Positions 17,164 through 26,923 of a DNA stretch of 64,000 bases are shown piece by piece; the first letter of the stretch is position 1; every line of letters begins with the position of its first letter. The stretch is taken from positions 1 through 64,000 of the forward strand of contig VHDE01000014.1 in NCBI GenBank assembly GCA_016871515.1, given 5' to 3'. The translations under genes were made by a program, and so were the position numbers. This DNA is from Verrucomicrobiota bacterium. GTDB lineage: Bacteria > Verrucomicrobiota > Verrucomicrobiia > Limisphaerales > SIBE01. The notes under the pieces were generated by a model. That model was not told where the DNA came from, did not search any database, and saw only the letters and a list, made by a program, of their open reading frames with translations.

Positions 17164-18687
17164 TTATGGATCGACCAGTTTTGGTTGCGGTTGTATCGCC
17201 GGCTGCCGAATGCCATGGCCGACTTTTGTTCGGGCTTCAATACTGTTCGCGAGAGCTTGACCGAGACGCAGACCGTTCATGGCCTCGGTTTGGCCGTGGT
17301 ACGTAAGGTGTTGTCGAGCCAAGTCCGGCTTATCGGCCTTAAACAGGATGAGTGCAGTCTCTTCAACGGCGGGCTGCCGTTCGATCAGCCGGGACTCAAA
17401 TGCTTCCAGGGCTTCTGTCACTTCAGGCAAGAATCTTTTCTCGTGTTCTTTGACCAGATAAAATAGCCGCTTGAATTCTTGGAAAGCATAACGCGTCGAT
17501 TCCAATCCTCGCAATTCTTGATTCATGAACCGGTCAGACTCGCCATCGGTCAAATAGCGATGCCATTTGAATTCCGGGGGCACATCCGTCACGCCCAACC
17601 AATATGGAATAAAGGGCGCTGTGAGTGAGGAAGCGGCTGCAACCCACAGCACGCCAAGTTCAGAGTGAACCCTATTGCGCAAGTGCGCGACTTGGCCGTA
17701 GCCTGCGCTGTCGCGCGTCACCTCAGGATCGCGCACTGCGGCGATGACATCTTTGAGCGCGATCTTGCCGGCTTTCGCACGCAACCGCGTTTCGATCATC
17801 GACACGATGGGATGCCGCATCTGGCCGTCGCCGTAAATTCGATTGATGTTGAACGGCACACCCGCGTCTGGATGATGCCAACCTTGCTCGATGGCGAACG
17901 CGACGAGGTTTGTCGAGCCCATGAAGTTCGGGTTGTTAGGATAGTCTGCCGGAATCTCGCCGATGTAACCTGGGCGCGACACACGGACTTCATCAGGTCC
18001 GAGCCGTTGAGCGACCCACAGCCCTTTGCCGCCAGCGAAATTGATCGCGATCCAACCTTCATTCGCGTCGGCGAACAGATGTGAATTTCCGCCGTAAGTT
18101 GCATAACCGTATTGATCCATCAACTGGCCGATGATCTGGACCGCTTCGCGAGCTGTGCGGGCGCGTTCCATCGCGATGCGCGACAGATCGCTGTAATTCA
18201 AGCCGCGTTGCGGCTTGGGCGTCATTCGCCGAAGTTCGTCGCGCGAAGGCGACCAGATATCGCGGCCTGCCACGTGATGCTCGTTGAGTCCGCCGTTCGT
18301 CAGTGGCTTCGGAAGACCGGCGAACGACGAGTAATTCATCGTGATGTAGCGATAAGTCACTCGCGCTTGCGGAACACGGATCAATTCGCCGGGATAATCT
18401 GCCTCTCGATCTGCGCCGGCGATGATCATTGTCCCTTCTGGATGTTCTCGGCGCGGGACAATATCGAGCCAATGACTGGATGGCTCGTCACCATAGCCGG
18501 CCAAGAAAACGCTGCCATCGGCGGTCAAATGTTTGCCGACATAAATTCCATAGCTGGCATGGACACTCCAAGCTTTCGAAAACACGATGGCCGCAACGAT
18601 AGTCAACCAAGGAAGACTTCGGACGCAACGACAGCGAAATGCGGCGGTGGTGGAATTCTCTTTGCGGCTTGAGATAGGTGCCGTCAT
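17164..18687 (-). CDS. C69-family dipeptidase homologue with Ser nucleophile position
   Basis: A 507-residue secreted protein of the PepD/C69 (Ntn-hydrolase) family. A signal peptide (about residues 24-44) ends VHA, directly followed by SYGIYVGKHLTADGS. In C69 enzymes the N-terminal residue exposed here is Cys (CTSILVGK...); this protein has Ser45 (codon AGC). The rest of the fold is conserved: TMNYSSFAGL, NEHHVAGRD, NSHLFADANEGWIA and GDGQMRHPIVSM. Removal of the signal peptide would expose an N-terminal Ser able to act as an Ntn nucleophile. I placed the start at ATG 18687; a longer frame to 18873 overlaps the divergent pseudopilin gene. Confidence 0.85.
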   Translation of the reverse strand: MTAPISSRKENSTTAAFRCRCVRSLPWLTIVAAIVFSKAWSVHASYGIYVGKHLTADGSVFLAGYGDEPSSHWLDIVPRREHPEGTMIIAGADREADYPGELIRVPQARVTYRYITMNYSSFAGLPKPLTNGGLNEHHVAGRDIWSPSRDELRRMTPKPQRGLNYSDLSRIAMERARTAREAVQIIGQLMDQYGYATYGGNSHLFADANEGWIAINFAGGKGLWVAQRLGPDEVRVSRPGYIGEIPADYPNNPNFMGSTNLVAFAIEQGWHHPDAGVPFNINRIYGDGQMRHPIVSMIETRLRAKAGKIALKDVIAAVRDPEVTRDSAGYGQVAHLRNRVHSELGVLWVAAASSLTAPFIPYWLGVTDVPPEFKWHRYLTDGESDRFMNQELRGLESTRYAFQEFKRLFYLVKEHEKRFLPEVTEALEAFESRLIERQPAVEETALILFKADKPDLARQHLTYHGQTEAMNGLRLGQALANSIEARTKVGHGIRQPAIQPQPKLVDP

Positions 18688-18839
18688 GCGCAGGCCGATC
18701 CTTTGTCGGAAACTTTCTTTCGTCAATGCCAGAGAACTGGAAATATTGAAATCGGCACCGCTATCCGCGCTTTCATTGCTTTGCATCTCGCTGAATCGTG
18801 CGATAGCTTTGAACCGCTGAAAATGCGGACGAGTGTCTG

Positions 18840-19664
18840 ATGAAGCGAACCGAAATCCATAGCATCGTTGCATTCACCTTGATCGAACTGCTCGTCGTCA
18901 TCGCGATCATTGCGGTTCTCGCCGGTCTTCTGTTGCCGGCCCTTCAAGGCGCCAAGCGAAAAGCCCAGGCGATCCAATGTATGAACCATCACCGCCAGTT
19001 GTTGCTCGCGTGGCGTCTCTGCGTCGATGACAACAACGATCAATTCCCACACGTCAAACACGGGCTCTACGAATGGGTCGGCGGCTGGCTCGACTTCGAC
19101 GGCAGCCGTCGCGAAAATCGGGACCCGGAAGTGAACATCAAGACCAGCGTTCTGTTTCCATATTGCGGCAACGCCCTGCAAATCTGGAAATGTCCGCCGG
19201 ACCGCAGCGCCGTCACTTATCCAGGCGTGCAACGACCGCGTGTTCGCAGCATGTCGATGCTCAATTGGGTCGGCGGACGCGGCGAAGGCCTGCCCATGAT
19301 TTGGTCGGGACCGGATTGGCGCGTTTATCGACGTTACTCGCATATGGTGGACCCCGGGCCCGCGCAGAGTTTTGCTTTCTTGGACGAGCGCGAAGATGGC
19401 ATCAACGATGGGATGTTTGTGGTGGACATGACTGGCTTTCCGAATCAACCGCAAGCCTTCCGACTCGTCGATATTCCCGCCAGTTACCACGGAGGTTCGG
19501 GAGGATTATCGTTTGCCGACGGCCATTCCGAACTGAAGAAGTGGCGCGATCCTCGAACAAAACCGCCTTTGGTCAAGGGCCAGATCATTCCGTACGACCG
19601 GCCATCGCCGAACAATCCAGATATTCAGTGGCTGCAGGAACGTGCGACGCGCAGAATCAATTGA
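18840..19664 (+). CDS. Prepilin-type N-terminal domain protein (pseudopilin)
   Basis: A 274-residue protein with a type IV prepilin signal: a basic leader, then the processing site and hydrophobic stem [19 protein letters not shown] (about residues 11-29). The C-terminal domain ends with the LSFADGHSE block (H-X9-DG type) seen in planctomycete and verrucomicrobial DUF1559-like pseudopilins. These are processed by a prepilin peptidase and assembled with type II secretion machinery, but the number per genome is large and individual roles are unknown. Four conserved cysteines or Cys-Pro sites (for example IWKCPPDRS) fit the family. It is divergent from the C69 gene. Confidence 0.88.
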   Translation: MKRTEIHSIVAFTLIELLVVIAIIAVLAGLLLPALQGAKRKAQAIQCMNHHRQLLLAWRLCVDDNNDQFPHVKHGLYEWVGGWLDFDGSRRENRDPEVNIKTSVLFPYCGNALQIWKCPPDRSAVTYPGVQRPRVRSMSMLNWVGGRGEGLPMIWSGPDWRVYRRYSHMVDPGPAQSFAFLDEREDGINDGMFVVDMTGFPNQPQAFRLVDIPASYHGGSGGLSFADGHSELKKWRDPRTKPPLVKGQIIPYDRPSPNNPDIQWLQERATRRIN

Positions 19665-19715
19665 GCGATTGAGCGCACAGCGATGGCCGGCAGACAGTGC
19701 ATCCGGAAGTTGTCG

Positions 19716-19852
19716 GTAGCGGCGGGCATCCTGCCTGCCGTAGGGGGCGTGCATCTTGCCGCCCGGAGCAACGCTAACGCTTGAAACAAGAAGGCTAGGC
19801 TGTGTTCTAGTGCGTACGGTTGATCCGCCGGGCAGGATGCGCTGCCGCTACG
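19716..19852. repeat. Inverted repeat 'tagcggcgggcatcctgcctg'
   Basis: A left arm near 19716-19738 and right arm near 19831-19852 (cgggcaggatgcgctgccgcta) are inverted copies over about 20 bases with a long spacer. It lies between the pseudopilin and the Uma2 gene, and makes the Uma2 frame look artificially longer at its 5' end. Confidence 0.6.
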
Positions 19853-19944
19853 GTGTGCCACAACTTCGGGATGCGCCGGCCAGCAGAGCAGTGGACACCG
19901 GTTCATGTTTGCGCGGCCTCTTTGCCTTGGATATTCTGACGCTT

Positions 19945-20607
19945 ATGGTTGCCTCGCTACTGACCAATCAACCTGAAGTTCGTGCCTTCGCAAAGATGCT
20001 CAAGCCGGACCCGCTTGCCAACGGCATCGAACCGGAAGAACGCCTGATCGTTTGCGGCATTTCCTGGCGCAATTATTTGGCGTTGGACAAAGCGCTCGGG
20101 GATGACCGGCCAGGACCGCGCTTCTATTACCTGGATGGGGATCTTGAACTTATGACGACCTCCTTTGAACACGAGAGGATCAAAGAATGGATAGGTAGTC
20201 TTCTGGAAGTTTACTTTGAAGAAGCTGGCGTTGAAATCATGCCTCGCGGTCAAGCCACTCTGCGGAAAGCTATGAAGCAGGCGGGCGCCGAACCAGACAA
20301 GTCCTGGTGCATCGGCGATGAAAAACGATTCCCCGACCTCGTGATCGAAGTTGCGCTGACGAGCGGCGGCGTCAACAAACTGGAAATCTATCGGCGATTC
20401 AAAGTGCCGGAAGTCTGGTTCTGGCGGAAAGGTAAAATCGAAATCTTTGCGTTGGCCGGGACCGGCGATTACAATCAAGTCTCAAGAAGCCAGTTGTTGC
20501 CCGATCTCGACATCGCTTTGCTCGAGCGCTGTGTTGCGATCCGCTCCTGGCAAAAAGCTCGCAAAACATTTCGTGCTGCCCTCGCCGCGCCGAAACGACA
20601 GTCTTAA
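19945..20607 (+). CDS. Uma2 family protein (DUF820, PD-(D/E)XK nuclease fold)
   Basis: A 220-residue protein with the Uma2/DUF820 layout: ISWRNYLALDKAL near the N-terminus, FYYLDGDLELMTTSFEHE (the typical 'G.LE.MSP...HE' block), and the putative active-site strand FPDLVIEVALTSGGVNK followed by KLEIYRRFKVPEVWFW. The fold is restriction-endonuclease-like, but cellular roles of Uma2 proteins are not established. The ATG at 19945 is chosen because the upstream extension to 19756 reads through a palindromic repeat. The quinoprotein gene follows 5 bases downstream, so they may be co-transcribed. Confidence 0.85.
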   Translation: MVASLLTNQPEVRAFAKMLKPDPLANGIEPEERLIVCGISWRNYLALDKALGDDRPGPRFYYLDGDLELMTTSFEHERIKEWIGSLLEVYFEEAGVEIMPRGQATLRKAMKQAGAEPDKSWCIGDEKRFPDLVIEVALTSGGVNKLEIYRRFKVPEVWFWRKGKIEIFALAGTGDYNQVSRSQLLPDLDIALLERCVAIRSWQKARKTFRAALAAPKRQS

Positions 20608-20612
20608 TCCCT

Positions 20613-21917
20613 ATGCCACCAGCATCCTTCTCTTTTTCGTCCCGGATCATTCAATTGCTGGCAGGCTTTCTCGCATGGGCGGCCGCCGACCTTTCACTGC
20701 AAGCGGGAAACTGGCCGGCGTGGCGTGGCCCACTCGGGGCCGGAATATCCGAGGAGAAGAATTTGCCGGCGAAATGGAGCACGACCGAGAACGTGAAATG
20801 GCGAATCGAACTTCCCGCACCGGGCAACTCTACTCCCATCGTCTGGAACGAGCGCGTGTTCGTAACTCAGCCCATCGCCGAGCGGCGCACGCTGATGTGC
20901 TTCAATCGTGCCGATGGCAAATTGCTTTGGCAGGCCGGCATCACCACGCGGGCCAAAGAGCCAACGCATGGAACCAACCCTTATTGCTCGCCGTCACCAG
21001 TAACGGATGGCGAGCGCGTCATCGTTTCGTTCGCTTCGGACGGCCTTTATTGCTACGACTTCGCCGGCAAAGAACTTTGGCATCGGACCGACCTTGGCGA
21101 ACAGTTTCACATTTGGGGGAGCGGAGTTTCGCCTGTTATCTGCGGCGATTTATGCTTTCTGAACTTCGGCCCGGGCGATCGCACGTTTCTTCTCGCGGTA
21201 AATAAACGGACAGGCAAGACAACCTGGCAGCACGATGAGCAGACCGGCTACAAACACCCAAAGACCGGCGAGAAAGTCGAACAGGGCAACACCTATGTCG
21301 GCTCGTGGACAACGCCCGTTGTCATGAAAATCGAAAATAAGGATCAGCTATTGATGAGCTGGCCCCGGCGTTTGGCCGCTTACGATCCGCAAACTGGCAA
21401 AGAGCTGTGGACTTGTTCGGGATTGAATCCGCTGGTTTACACCTCCCCAATCTATGCCGATGACATTGTCGTCACGATGGGTGGTTTCAACGGGATGAGT
21501 CTTGCGGTGCGTGCCGGTGGCAGCGGGGACGTTACCGAATCACGCCGACTCTGGCATCATCCGCGCACCAAACAGCGTATTGGGTCCGGCGTGATTCATG
21601 ATGGCCACATCTACATTCACAACGATCCGGGTGTCGCTGAGTGCTTCGAACTGAAGACTGGCAAGCTCGTTTGGGAACAGCGCCTGACTGGGCAAGGCAA
21701 AACCGGTATCAATTGGTCGTCCGTGATGCTGGCTGATGGACGCTGCTACACGATCACACAAGGTGGCGATTGCTTCGTCTTCAAAGCCAGCCCGCAATTC
21801 GAACTAATCTCGGTGAACTGTCTCGGCGAAGGCAGCAATTCATCGATCGTTCCATCAAACGGTGAGCTGTTCATTCGCACACACCAGGCGCTCTGGTGCA
21901 TTGCGGAGAAGAAATAA
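20613..21917 (+). CDS. PQQ-like beta-propeller (quinoprotein) exported protein
   Basis: A 434-residue protein with a signal peptide (about 1-31) and repeated beta-propeller blades with the Trp-docking pattern, such as GKLLWQAG, GKELWHRT, GKTTWQHD, GKELWTCSG and GKLVWEQRL. The opening NWPAWRGPLGAGIS is the usual start of verrucomicrobial and planctomycete PQQ-binding-like proteins ('WPQWRGPxxxG'). It lacks the catalytic residues that would mark it as an alcohol dehydrogenase, so a periplasmic scaffold or binding role is more likely. A second relative is at 30540. Confidence 0.88.
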   Translation: MPPASFSFSSRIIQLLAGFLAWAAADLSLQAGNWPAWRGPLGAGISEEKNLPAKWSTTENVKWRIELPAPGNSTPIVWNERVFVTQPIAERRTLMCFNRADGKLLWQAGITTRAKEPTHGTNPYCSPSPVTDGERVIVSFASDGLYCYDFAGKELWHRTDLGEQFHIWGSGVSPVICGDLCFLNFGPGDRTFLLAVNKRTGKTTWQHDEQTGYKHPKTGEKVEQGNTYVGSWTTPVVMKIENKDQLLMSWPRRLAAYDPQTGKELWTCSGLNPLVYTSPIYADDIVVTMGGFNGMSLAVRAGGSGDVTESRRLWHHPRTKQRIGSGVIHDGHIYIHNDPGVAECFELKTGKLVWEQRLTGQGKTGINWSSVMLADGRCYTITQGGDCFVFKASPQFELISVNCLGEGSNSSIVPSNGELFIRTHQALWCIAEKK

Positions 21918-22137
21918 GAGGCAGTTCCGCCGACTGGTTCCAACTGCGGTTTTAAGGTTGAAGGTCCCGGGCTTCTCGTTCATTGCAAATTGCTGCGGAC
22001 AAGAATGTCCGCGCTCCGGAAAATCATCGCGGCTTGGGATAATTCCGCGCGATACGCATAGAGTAGAACCCTGCGTTACGACGAGAACAATTGGCGCACG
22101 ATTGCAAGCCGCGTTCAGATCGGTTACACCAACGGCC

Positions 22138-23280
22138 ATGTTGCCTTCTTCTAAGATTAAGCGGTCGTTGTTGACATTCGCTTTGCTTTGGATCGGCCCG
22201 ATCGCCGCCGCCGTGCATCGGGCGGAGATCCAATCCAAAACGGCGCCCGCCGAAATCGTTTTGGTTGAATCTGACGCGGTGACGCCGGCAGCCGTTTCGC
22301 AATGGAAGAAGGAGCGATTCAGTGGCGTCGCAGTTGTTTTGAACGAACGAACGACCAAGACGGCTTGCCGAAATGTCGCACAACGGATTTCAGAAGGCGG
22401 ACTCGAAATCTATTGGTGGATTGAAGTTGCGCGGAACTCCAAAATGGCAACCGATCATCCCCAATGGATGGCCTCGTTGGGTTCGCAGGATGATTGGCAG
22501 AAGCGTTTTCCCAAATTTCCGGAGCCCGGAGTGGGTGAAGTGGCGAAAGCGTTTCCCTGGGTGCCGATTCGTTATACAGAGGCATTCGACGCGCATCTCG
22601 CGCGCATCGAGCAATTGATCGAGCAATTGATCGAGCGAGTGCCAGCCAATTGGCGTGCGTTGTTCCTGAACGATCTGCAGGCTGGCCCGAGTTCGTGTGG
22701 CTGCGGCAACGTGCTTTGTCGTTGGGCCATCGATTATCATGTGCCGACAACCACAACACAGTTGAAGGGCGATGACGTTGCGGCGCGTTTCACGGCCGAA
22801 GTTCGCAAGCGCGCGGGAAACAAAGCGGTCATTCCCGTTTGGACGACGGAATGCGAACCGGTGGATTTGCCGGCGAACAAAAATCAAGGCCGTCCGGGCA
22901 CCGGATTGTGCGGGACCGTGGGCTGTGCGACGGGGGCGTGTCCGGTGGAGTTTACGCAGCAATGGTCCGCCATGGTGTCAGGGCATGATGGGCCGATTGG
23001 CCTGCTGGCCTTGCACGCGGCGTTGCAGCGAACGCAAAAGAAGTTTGGCGGCGGTCCGGGTTGGATGGCAGAGGCGATCGCTTATGTGGACCGAATCGTC
23101 CCGGCTCACGGCGGCAAACCGATTTCGCCTAATCGCCTGTGGGTCGTCGTAGAAGGTTCCAATGCGTCGGAAGAAGCAACAGCGCGTGAACTGGCGGCCA
23201 AAGCGGGCGTCGGAGCTGTGATCGTCGCGCGCACTGCTATCGATCAATCGTACGAGCCGAGGATGCTTCGAACAAAGTAG
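22138..23280 (+). CDS. Exported hypothetical protein with Cys motifs
   Basis: A 380-residue protein with a signal peptide (SLLTFALLWIGPIAAAVHRA). I do not recognise the family. The mature chain looks like an alpha/beta, possibly TIM-barrel-like fold: EIVLVESDAVTP, GLEIYWWIEVARN, WRALFLNDLQAGPSS and GAVIVARTAI at strand-like spacings. Two cysteine-rich segments, SSCGCGNVLCRW and LCGTVGCATGACP, could bind a metal or form disulfides. A small in-frame duplication gives IEQLIEQLIER. The ATG at 22138 starts a good signal peptide; the frame is open further upstream to 21862 without protein-like features. Confidence 0.7.
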   Translation: MLPSSKIKRSLLTFALLWIGPIAAAVHRAEIQSKTAPAEIVLVESDAVTPAAVSQWKKERFSGVAVVLNERTTKTACRNVAQRISEGGLEIYWWIEVARNSKMATDHPQWMASLGSQDDWQKRFPKFPEPGVGEVAKAFPWVPIRYTEAFDAHLARIEQLIEQLIERVPANWRALFLNDLQAGPSSCGCGNVLCRWAIDYHVPTTTTQLKGDDVAARFTAEVRKRAGNKAVIPVWTTECEPVDLPANKNQGRPGTGLCGTVGCATGACPVEFTQQWSAMVSGHDGPIGLLALHAALQRTQKKFGGGPGWMAEAIAYVDRIVPAHGGKPISPNRLWVVVEGSNASEEATARELAAKAGVGAVIVARTAIDQSYEPRMLRTK

Positions 23281-23365
23281 GAATGGAAAAGCATTCAGCA
23301 GCGGCTCTTTCGAACGCGCTGCTGAACTCGCTGGAGGCGGACTGGGAACGAAAAGGAGATTGCAG

Positions 23366-24553
23366 CTAAAAACTGCGGCTGACGGTAAACAACGTCATGA
23401 AGTCGGCAAAAGCGGCGTCGCCAGGCTCGTCGTCGCCGAACGTTGTCGTCCGATTCCGATAGAGCGCAACCGGGGCACTGAACGAGGCCGTCCAGCGATT
23501 CTTGGTAAACACCAGTCCAGGCTCAAACGACACTGCATACCCCGGCCGCCGCTCGCCACCGCTGTGGCCAATGAAATCCTCGGAGGGCGTCCCTTCGACA
23601 CGTCCGCCCAGGGTGAGAGTCAACCCATATTTCGGCAGAAAGGTGTAGCCCAACCCGAGGCGGCCCAGGAAAGAATCGCCTGCCGACCAAACGTCAGGAT
23701 TGGCTGCGGTCAAGCTGCCACGAATCACGCCAGCATCCGTTTCGGGCGTTGCAATATATGTCCCCGCCAGGAAAAGCGTGAGGTTGGTGATCACCTCTTT
23801 ATAGGCATAGAGATCGAAAATAATACCCCAAGCGCCGGCGCCCGGCTGAATCGAATTGTCCACGTTTTGCGTGACCGCTAGCGGCGTGTACGCACCGGCA
23901 GCATTCGTGGCAAACTGCCTAAAAGTGTCTTTGACATCTTTTTCCCCGGTCGGGAACAACACTCCTAATCCTAATGAGATGTTTTGTTTCTTGTGCGTTT
24001 CGGGATCGAACAGCCAGGTCGTCCCCAGCAATTTTAGATCGCTCAAACCGCAGGCTGAGGTTTCGTACCGATCAATTACCTTGCCGCGCATTCTCCCCGC
24101 TGGATCGAAGTAACCACTTGGGTTGGCAAGATTGCTTCCATCTCGCCTTGCAGCTATTCCGTCCGTCGTGCGTCCATCACGAATCGTCGTCGAGCGCGTA
24201 GCGAACTGGAAAGGAACCGAAAGGGTAGCTGTGATTCGCTTGGTCAATGCATAACTTCCAGAAAGGTCGATCAAATGAACATCGTTGATGACTTCACTCC
24301 CTTCCTTTTCGCGATATTTTTGCTCTTCAGGGCCGACGAAATGCCGGTCCGAATACTGCCAGCGATGGCTGGCGGCGACCGTCCACGTACCCTTCTCCTG
24401 AATCGAGGCTGCGCCCAAACTGGGCGAGCTAATGCGTGCGGTCACTCAGCCCTGCCCAAGCGCATCAGGTTTAAACCCGATAACGCCGATAAGGACAACA
24501 AGTCCGAAAAAAAAGCGCAGAACAGGTGTGCCAAAGGTTTGGTTTATGGTCAT
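23366..24553 (-). pseudogene. Outer-membrane beta-barrel protein interrupted by one in-frame TGA
   Basis: Read from the ATG at 24553, the first 35 codons give a signal-peptide-like leader (MTINQTF...FFFGLVVLIGVIG...DALGQG). Codon 36 is TGA (24446-24448), and the same frame then continues for 360 more codons (GTG at 24445) to the stop at 23366. The long part looks like an outer-membrane barrel: alternating hydrophobic strands, DLKLLGTTWLF, NISLGLGVLFPTGEKD and a C-terminal strand ending FTVSRSF, similar to the transporter/'phenol MetA degradation' barrel group. Without the leader the barrel could not be exported. It may be a real nonsense mutation or a sequence error. Confidence 0.75.
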
Positions 24554-24654
24554 GTGCGGGCGTCTCTCTCGCAAAAAAGAGCAAGCCGGTAAACTCCCTT
24601 GGGGTGAGATGGTGCTTTCTGTGGGCGAGCCGCGCTGTTGACGAAGCCGACCTC

Positions 24655-26127
24655 CTATCGATCCGGATGGTTGCCTTCCACGCGCCCGGCATCCCGAGCC
24701 ACTTCTATTCCGTTCGCGGCGAAGTTTTGGGCTATCCAATTGCCTTTCCCAGAAGTCACTTGCAGAGAAAGCGCCGGCTTGCGGTTTGGGCGGTCATCGC
24801 GGATCAAGCAACCCGTGACGCGTGAATCTGACAGGTTTCGCATCAGCAGGCCAACGCCGTCGGAATCGAGAATGGTGCAATTGGAAATGTTGAATCGGTC
24901 GCAATCTTCGAGAAGCATTGCTGCGGGCTTGCGCCACGCGCCATTAATATGCAGGCCAGTGAGTGTGCTGTCGCGTGAATTGCGAAAAACGAGGCCGCCA
25001 TTGGTGTTCGTGCTCGTGCCGTAGTTGTAGCGCGGGTTGCGGTCGAAATTGTTCGGTCCGATCACGACGTTGCTGCTGTCCTCGACCAGCAAATCGTCCT
25101 GGTAAGCCATCCAAAACGTATTGCCCGTCAGCGTCACGCCGCGGACGCTTTGCAGGTGAACATTGATTTGCACGTCGCTCAACACATTCCCCGTGATGGT
25201 GACGTGGCCTTCCTGGGTTTGGGCGACGCCGATGCGGCGCTCCAGCGCAGTATCGTGGCCTTGGCCCAGAACGCGGATGTTCGCCGAAAGCGGACCGGCA
25301 TTGTTGTGCTGAATCGTGCAACCGGTAATCGCCACTTCGCCAACCTCGCCGCCGGTGGAATCGAGCAGCACGTTTGCCGTAGGCGGCATGTTCCTGGCCA
25401 TGTTGCTTTCGATGTCGCAATTGCCGATATGAATGTTACGCACATCACCGCCGCGCGAGACGACCCCGCCGCCGGCACAGTAACTGATATGACAGCCGGT
25501 GATGTTCGATTGGTGAAGGTTGACCTGGTCATAAAACACGCCGATGCCGCGGTTGTGGTAAATGTGGCAGTCCGCAATCAGCACATTCCGGTTTCGGACC
25601 ATGAGATGGATGCCATGGCGCACATTGCGAATGACCGCGCGCGTAATGGTTAATTGCATTGTGCCGACGGCTGCGATCCCATCCGACTGGAGGTGCTCGC
25701 CGATAATTTCGAGGCCATCCACTCTTGGCGCGCGTTGCTTATCCCAAACGTTCGGTTTGAATTGTTCCGGATCAGCCGAGCCTTCGTGCGTGCCGATAAA
25801 CTTGAAGGCCGGTCCCGGCCCTGCCATGACGATGCGAGCCGTGCCATCACCCACCAACGCAGTGAAACCGACTTTGTCGAGCTCGACCACGACGGTTTTG
25901 GTGAGTCGAAAAATTCCTTTGGAAAAATGGAGACCGCCAATCCCTGCATTGACGGCGCGTTGAATCGCTTCGGTATCGTCATTCGCGCCATTACCCGTCG
26001 CGCCAAAAGACCGCACATCCGCGCCGACCGCCAGCGCTGCGGCTCCTGATGATGATTGGATGCGGAGAGCGCAGCAGACGAATAAGAGGGACACATAACG
26101 GAACGATATGAGGCGGCAGTGTTTCAT
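24655..26127 (-). CDS. Secreted right-handed parallel beta-helix protein
   Basis: A 490-residue protein with a signal peptide (residues 1-30). It begins with the pectate-lyase-3/GH55-type block VRSFGATGNGANDDTEAIQRAV, which caps the helix, followed by many repeating NV.I..C.I...G rungs (for example NVLIADCHIYHNRGIGV, NITGCHISYCAGGGV, NFDRNPRYNYGTSTN). Such proteins bind or cleave acidic polysaccharides outside the cytoplasm; the exact activity cannot be assigned. It is complete, monocistronic, and ends before a palindrome-rich stretch. Confidence 0.86.
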   Translation of the reverse strand: MKHCRLISFRYVSLLFVCCALRIQSSSGAAALAVGADVRSFGATGNGANDDTEAIQRAVNAGIGGLHFSKGIFRLTKTVVVELDKVGFTALVGDGTARIVMAGPGPAFKFIGTHEGSADPEQFKPNVWDKQRAPRVDGLEIIGEHLQSDGIAAVGTMQLTITRAVIRNVRHGIHLMVRNRNVLIADCHIYHNRGIGVFYDQVNLHQSNITGCHISYCAGGGVVSRGGDVRNIHIGNCDIESNMARNMPPTANVLLDSTGGEVGEVAITGCTIQHNNAGPLSANIRVLGQGHDTALERRIGVAQTQEGHVTITGNVLSDVQINVHLQSVRGVTLTGNTFWMAYQDDLLVEDSSNVVIGPNNFDRNPRYNYGTSTNTNGGLVFRNSRDSTLTGLHINGAWRKPAAMLLEDCDRFNISNCTILDSDGVGLLMRNLSDSRVTGCLIRDDRPNRKPALSLQVTSGKGNWIAQNFAANGIEVARDAGRVEGNHPDR

Positions 26128-26177
26128 GCCTTATTGGACTGTGTCCACTGAACGCGCTCAAGCTTCGATTTGTTTTG

Positions 26178-26597
26178 CATGAACCTGCTTGCGAACTGTG
26201 GCTGGCGAAAGAAAAAAGCAGCCCCTCTCGCAGTCCGCGCAACAATTGCATGGAGACTTTCCATGAACCTCCCGGCATGTAGTCCCGCCTTTAGGCTAAT
26301 GCCTTTCGGTAATTCAAAGAGCATTTGTCCCGGAGGGACAGAGCGAAAATAGCCCGGCGTTTCAACGTCGTTTCAGCGCCGGGACGGCGACGAAGAGCAC
26401 GCAAGTCCCCAAGGGACGGCTGAACCTGATGGGCGGTTGCGGACGAGTTCAACCGTCCCTTTGGGACGTAGGCTCCAGAGGCTCGGGTCCCGGCGTTGAA
26501 ACGCCGGGCTATTTTCACCTGTCCCTCCGGGACAACCATTCACCAAAGGGGCTTTGAATTACCGAAAGGCATCAGGCTAAAGCCGGGACTACATGCC
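26178..26597. repeat. Large composite inverted repeat ('family D')
   Basis: Arms 26275-26364 and 26493-26597 are inverted copies of about 90-100 bases, built from 'actacatgc', 'ggctaaagccggga', 'gaattaccgaaaggcat', 'gtccctccgggac' and 'cggcgttgaaacgccggg' modules, each of which is itself palindromic or repeated. A single-arm copy is at 59640-59790 and a partial one at 57770-57830. The left flank (26178-26226) is the reverse complement of 34402-34449. The block fills the space between the beta-helix and FliL-like genes. Confidence 0.88.
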
Positions 26598-26923
26598 ACA
26601 ACAGTCGGTTCATGGTCCCAATGCATGCGCATCACTAATGGAGGCTTCCCATGAGCGTGCGACGGAGCGCTGACATTCCTGCCGCAGCGGCTCTCGGCCC
26701 TCCAACCCGCCACGGAATTGCCCCGCGCGTTCTGTCGGACGGACATTGCTGCGGAAAGGAATCTTCGCGCTCCGTCGCATGCCGTGGGTTAAAGGCGCAT
26801 CGCATTGGCATTGACACAAAGAAACGAAAAACTAAATCTGAGTCCGTTTTAGTCGAGTTTATACTCAGCGTGCACAATACGATACTAGCCTATCAATCTT
26901 GTCTTGATGTAGCTATTTAGCTT

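Noticed and set aside
26178-26597. CRISPR-like array in the repeat-rich gap
   Set aside because: The repeats are inverted and composite, not regularly spaced direct repeats with unique spacers, and no cas gene is in the window.
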